From an uncultured Prevotella sp. (GTDB lineage Bacteria; Bacteroidota; Bacteroidia; Bacteroidales; Bacteroidaceae), in contig NZ_CAMJFM010000011.1 in NCBI RefSeq assembly GCF_946404925.1, positions 24,480-88,479 on the forward strand: a DNA stretch of 64,000 nt, read 5' to 3'. A program made the position numbers and the translations under genes. The notes under the pieces were generated by a model. That model was not told the DNA's origin. It worked only from the letters and a program-made list of their open reading frames with translations, and made no database searches. Below are positions 61,460 through 64,000 of the stretch, piece after piece; positions within the stretch are counted from its first letter, which is position 1, and every line of letters starts with the position of its first letter.

Positions 61460-63823
61460 ATGAACAGAGTAACAGTAACCATTCTTGCCTTGCTGGCACC
61501 AATAGCTATGTGTGCACAAGGTGTAAAGATAGAGTTCTTTACACCTTCTGTTGTACATGTGGTTAAGTATCAGGGGCAGGCCGTATCACCCCAGAGCAAG
61601 GTGATAATCGCCAAACCGCAGGATGTAAAGCTTACCCGCAAGGGCAACGCCACATCGAGTAGCAACCTGACCGTAAAGCTCGACGAGAAGACGAGCTGCA
61701 TCACATTCCTCGATGCAAAGGGCAAAGTGCTGCTGCGCGAAAAGTCGCACTCGTTTGCACCGCTCAACCAGACTTTCACACTCGATAAGGGCGAGGCCAT
61801 CTACGGACTGGGCACCATCCAGAACGGCAAGATGAATCGTCGCGGTGAGCACAAGCGTATGGAGCAGAGCAACCTTGAGGACTTCCAGAGCGTCATCCAG
61901 AGCATCAAGGGCTGGGGTATCTATTGGGACAACTACGCTCCCACCCAGTTCGACGACGATGCCAACGGCATGTCGCTTACCTCAGAGGCAGGCGATTATA
62001 TCGACTACTACTTTATGTATGGCAAGAGTGCCGATGGTGTGATAGCACTGATGCGCCATCTGAGTGGCGATGTACCGATGTTCCCACTGTGGACCTACGG
62101 TTTCTGGCAGTCGAAAGAGCGCTATAAAACAGCTGCTGAGACTGAGAGCATCGTTGATAAGCATCGTGAGTTGCAGGTGCCACTCGATGGTATCATTCAG
62201 GACTGGCAGTACTGGGGCTCTAACTATCTGTGGAATGCCATGGACTTCCTGTCAGAAGACTTTGTAAATGGTCCACAGATGATTAAGAATGTTCACCAGA
62301 AGCATGCCCACTTTATGATCAGCATATGGGCAAGCTTTGGCCCACAGACACAGCAGTTCCGTGAGCTGAACGAGAAGGGGCTGCTGCTGCCCATCGAGAC
62401 TTGGCCACAGAGCGGACTCTCGCACATCTGGCCTCCACGCATGGATTACCCCTCAGGCGTTAAGGTGTACGATGCCTTTAGTCCTGTAGCGCGCGATATC
62501 TATTGGAAATACCTGAAGAAGCTGTACGACTATGGTACAGATGCCTGGTGGATGGACTCGACTGACCCCGACTTCTTCAATCCCCGCGAGAGCGACTATC
62601 AGCACCCTGTTACTGGCGGCACCTGGCGCTCACTGCGCAATGCCTTCCCCCTGGAAACAGTTCGTGGCATCTACAATGCCCAGCGTATGGAAGCTCTCAC
62701 CTCTCACCCCTCACCTCTCACCTCTAAGAGAGTCTTCATCATGACACGAAGCAGCTTTGCTGGCCAGCAGCACTACGGCTCTAACATGTGGAGTGGCGAT
62801 GTCAACTCATCGTGGGACATGCTGCGCAAGCAGCTGCCTGCAGGACTCAGTTTCTCGCTCACAGGTAACCCTAACTTCAATACCGATATTGGCGGATTCT
62901 TCTGCGGTTCTTACAACACCAAGGGCAGTGGTTCTGCCCCACAGAATCCACAGTTCCAGGAGCTCTACGTGCGCTGGATGCAGTATGGATTATTCTGTCC
63001 TGTATTCCGCAGTCATGGTGCAGATGCACCACGCGAGATATGGCAGTTTGGCAAGAAAGGAGAGCCAGTTTACGATGCCATCGAGAAGCAGATTCGTCTG
63101 CGCTATCGCCTTATACCTTATTTATATAGCACCGCATGGCAGGTTACCAGCAACAACCAGAGTTACATGCGCCCACTGTTCAGCGACTTTGCTGCCGACA
63201 AGAAGGTATGGGATATGACCGATGAGTTTATGTTCGGCAAGAGCATCCTGGCTGCGCCTATCGTTGATCCACAGTACACTGAGGAAAAGATCATCCGCAC
63301 TGATGCTATGACGGGATGGAACAAGCAAGAAGTGAATAGTGAAAAGGGAATAGTGAATAGTGATTGGGCGGAGAGCAAGACGGCCACTAAGTATCTGCCT
63401 AAGGGTGCTGACTGGTACGACTTCTGGACTGGCAAGCTGTATAAGGGCGGACAGAACGTAGTGCTCACCACATCGTTCGATCAGGCACCCATGTTTGTAC
63501 GCGCTGGTAGCATTCTGCCGCTGGGCCCAGAGATGCAGTACGTAGGCGAGAAGGCATGGGACAACCTCGAAATCCGCATCTATCCAGGTGCCGATGGCGA
63601 GTTTACCCTCTATGAGGATGAGGGCGACAACTACAACTACGAGAAGGGCGTCTACTCTACTATCAAGTTCAAGTGGAACAATCGCACCCGCACCCTCACC
63701 ATCGCCAATCGCCAAGGCCAATACCCAGGCATGTTGCAGAATCGCAAGTTCACCATCGCCCTCCCCGATGGCACATCAAGAACCATCGAATATAACGGAA
63801 ACGAAAAAAGAGAGACCTTTTAA
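61460..63823 (+). CDS. Glycoside hydrolase family 31 (alpha-xylosidase or alpha-glucosidase type)
   Basis: The 787-residue protein has a signal peptide (to 'MCAQG'), an N-terminal beta-sandwich, a TIM barrel with nucleophile Asp in 'DAWWMDSTDPDFF' (the usual Glu partner of WxDxxE is Asp) and 'TRSSFAGQQHYGSNMWSGDV', then C-terminal beta-sandwiches. Together with GH43 it suggests use of xylose-containing plant glycans such as xyloglucan or arabinoxylan. Two in-frame stretches (62694-62730, 63330-63364) are made of junction-type repeats. Confidence 0.94.
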   Translation: MNRVTVTILALLAPIAMCAQGVKIEFFTPSVVHVVKYQGQAVSPQSKVIIAKPQDVKLTRKGNATSSSNLTVKLDEKTSCITFLDAKGKVLLREKSHSFAPLNQTFTLDKGEAIYGLGTIQNGKMNRRGEHKRMEQSNLEDFQSVIQSIKGWGIYWDNYAPTQFDDDANGMSLTSEAGDYIDYYFMYGKSADGVIALMRHLSGDVPMFPLWTYGFWQSKERYKTAAETESIVDKHRELQVPLDGIIQDWQYWGSNYLWNAMDFLSEDFVNGPQMIKNVHQKHAHFMISIWASFGPQTQQFRELNEKGLLLPIETWPQSGLSHIWPPRMDYPSGVKVYDAFSPVARDIYWKYLKKLYDYGTDAWWMDSTDPDFFNPRESDYQHPVTGGTWRSLRNAFPLETVRGIYNAQRMEALTSHPSPLTSKRVFIMTRSSFAGQQHYGSNMWSGDVNSSWDMLRKQLPAGLSFSLTGNPNFNTDIGGFFCGSYNTKGSGSAPQNPQFQELYVRWMQYGLFCPVFRSHGADAPREIWQFGKKGEPVYDAIEKQIRLRYRLIPYLYSTAWQVTSNNQSYMRPLFSDFAADKKVWDMTDEFMFGKSILAAPIVDPQYTEEKIIRTDAMTGWNKQEVNSEKGIVNSDWAESKTATKYLPKGADWYDFWTGKLYKGGQNVVLTTSFDQAPMFVRAGSILPLGPEMQYVGEKAWDNLEIRIYPGADGEFTLYEDEGDNYNYEKGVYSTIKFKWNNRTRTLTIANRQGQYPGMLQNRKFTIALPDGTSRTIEYNGNEKRETF
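62694..62730 (+). repeat. TCTCACC repeat in frame inside GH31
   Basis: CTCTCACCTCTCACCCCTCA and further units encode ALTSHPSPLTSK between the conserved parts of the barrel. The same octamer (reverse strand) fills the junctions at 5531-5576 and 7301-7335. Confidence 0.8.
63330..63364 (+). repeat. GTGAATAGTGAA repeat in frame inside GH31
   Basis: AAGTGAATAGTGAAAAGGGA and further units encode EVNSEKGIVNSD in a loop region. The same unit encodes the ExbB C-terminus (KVNSEK) at 25547-25580. Confidence 0.8.
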
Positions 63824-63835
63824 AGTCTCTCTTTT
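63806..63835 (+). terminator. Intrinsic terminator of GH31
   Basis: AAAAGAGAGAC (63806-63816) and GTCTCTCTTTT (63825-63835) form an 11-bp stem that contains the GH31 stop codon (63821-63823) in its loop. Confidence 0.85.
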
Positions 63836-63928
63836 CTGTGATCCGTTTGGGGCTCGCGCTCGGCTCCGAAGGAGACGCTTTCACCAAGCGAAGCGACTGA
63901 AAGAACCCTTGGGTGAAAGCCCCAAACA
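63835..63928 (-). repeat. Structured element carrying a duplicate of the tRNA-Lys 3' end
   Basis: The 22 bases TCTGTGATCCGTTTGGGGCT plus CG (63835-63856) repeat exactly at 63957-63978, where they are the 3' end and flank of the tRNA. The element closes on itself: GTTTGGGGCT (63845-63854) pairs perfectly with AGCCCCAAAC (63918-63927), and three inner hairpins can form (around CTCC-GAA-GGAG, CTTTCA/TGAAAG and ACCC-TT-GGGT). It may be a tRNA relic, an attachment-site scar or a stable RNA. Confidence 0.5.
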
Positions 63929-63930
63929 CA

Positions 63931-63957
63931 AAAAAGAGGCTAATTAAGCCTCTTTTT
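63931..63957. terminator. Bidirectional terminator downstream of tRNA-Lys
   Basis: AAAAAGAGGC (63931-63940) and GCCTCTTTTT (63948-63957) form a 10-bp stem with a seven-base loop. It is close to the tRNA 3' end on the minus strand and has T-runs on both sides. Confidence 0.85.
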
Positions 63958-63960
63958 CTG

Positions 63961-64000
63961 TGATCCGTTTGGGGCTCGAACCCAAGACCCCAACATTAAA
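63961..64000 (-). tRNA. tRNA-Lys (anticodon TTT), 3' part only
   Basis: Reading the minus strand from the window edge, TTT-AA fits the anticodon and positions 37-38. TGTTG (anticodon stem), GGGTC (variable loop), the T arm TTGGG-TTCGAGC-CCCAA, the acceptor half ACGGATC and discriminator A follow. CCA is not encoded. The 5' half is outside the window, so the identity rests on the TTT next to the edge. Confidence 0.65.

Overview
The window looks like chromosome of a Bacteroidota member, most likely Prevotellaceae (Prevotella or Segatella-like). The evidence is the promoter type (TAnnTTTG -7 box with TTG/TTTG about 19 bases upstream, rather than sigma-70 boxes), a PorQ-type secretion gene, a two-component propeller sensor, DUF5686, DUF2807, DUF2723 and DUF3098 family genes, many secreted glycoside hydrolases and roughly balanced GC. 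No phage, plasmid, insertion sequence or CRISPR array is visible. Most of the sequence is ordinary core genome; the unexplained material lies in gene junctions and a few intergenic islands.

Layout. 1-2003: 5' part of a periplasmic propeller sensor (HTCS type) with a LacI-type regulator just upstream, both minus. 2092-2223: a promoter-terminator pair on the plus strand that would make a small RNA of about 95 nt. 2228-8034: a five-gene minus-strand operon (nucleotidyltransferase, ATP-grasp enzyme, CDP-alcohol phosphatidyltransferase, HAD phosphatase, DUF5686 outer-membrane protein) that reads like a pathway for an uncharacterised phospholipid head group. 8035-8640: an AT-rich gene-free island with several inverted repeats. 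8641-10763: DUF2807 adhesin-like lipoprotein and an orphan histidine kinase. 10926-23681: plus-strand housekeeping and envelope genes (THUMP methyltransferase, DPP IV, PurD, two membrane proteins, a DUF2723/GT117-like giant, polysaccharide deacetylase, GH3). 23739-29010 (minus): Lrp, two ExbD, a small membrane protein, ExbB, tRNA-Ser(GGA), TatD, polyprenyl synthase, TonB. 29108-32247 (plus): porQ, cmk, FadL-like porin. 32256-36548 (minus): folK, queA, truB, uppP, DUF3098, ftsX. 36650-37426: radical SAM gene. 37423-46428 (minus): purine permease coupled to a histidine kinase, an LpxA-like acyltransferase and an RND efflux system. 46575-52270 (minus): beta-barrel protein, HGSNAT-like acetyltransferase, GH89, CCA-adding enzyme and a small protein. 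52393-63823 (plus): alanine symporter, GH5, DUF1599, MauE/DoxX-type protein, tpiA, SPOR protein, folE, GH43 and GH31. 63831-64000: a partial tRNA-Lys on the minus strand with a structured duplicate of its 3' end beside it.

The most striking global pattern is a set of short tandem-repeat families at more than twenty gene junctions. They do not just sit between genes. They supply stop codons and terminal residues, supply the only possible start codon (TTG or GTG) for three genes, form the hydrophobic core of two signal peptides, and occur twice in frame inside GH31. Together with the lipid-head-group operon, the GH89/HGSNAT pair, the candidate small RNA and the tRNA-derived element, these are the leads worth following.
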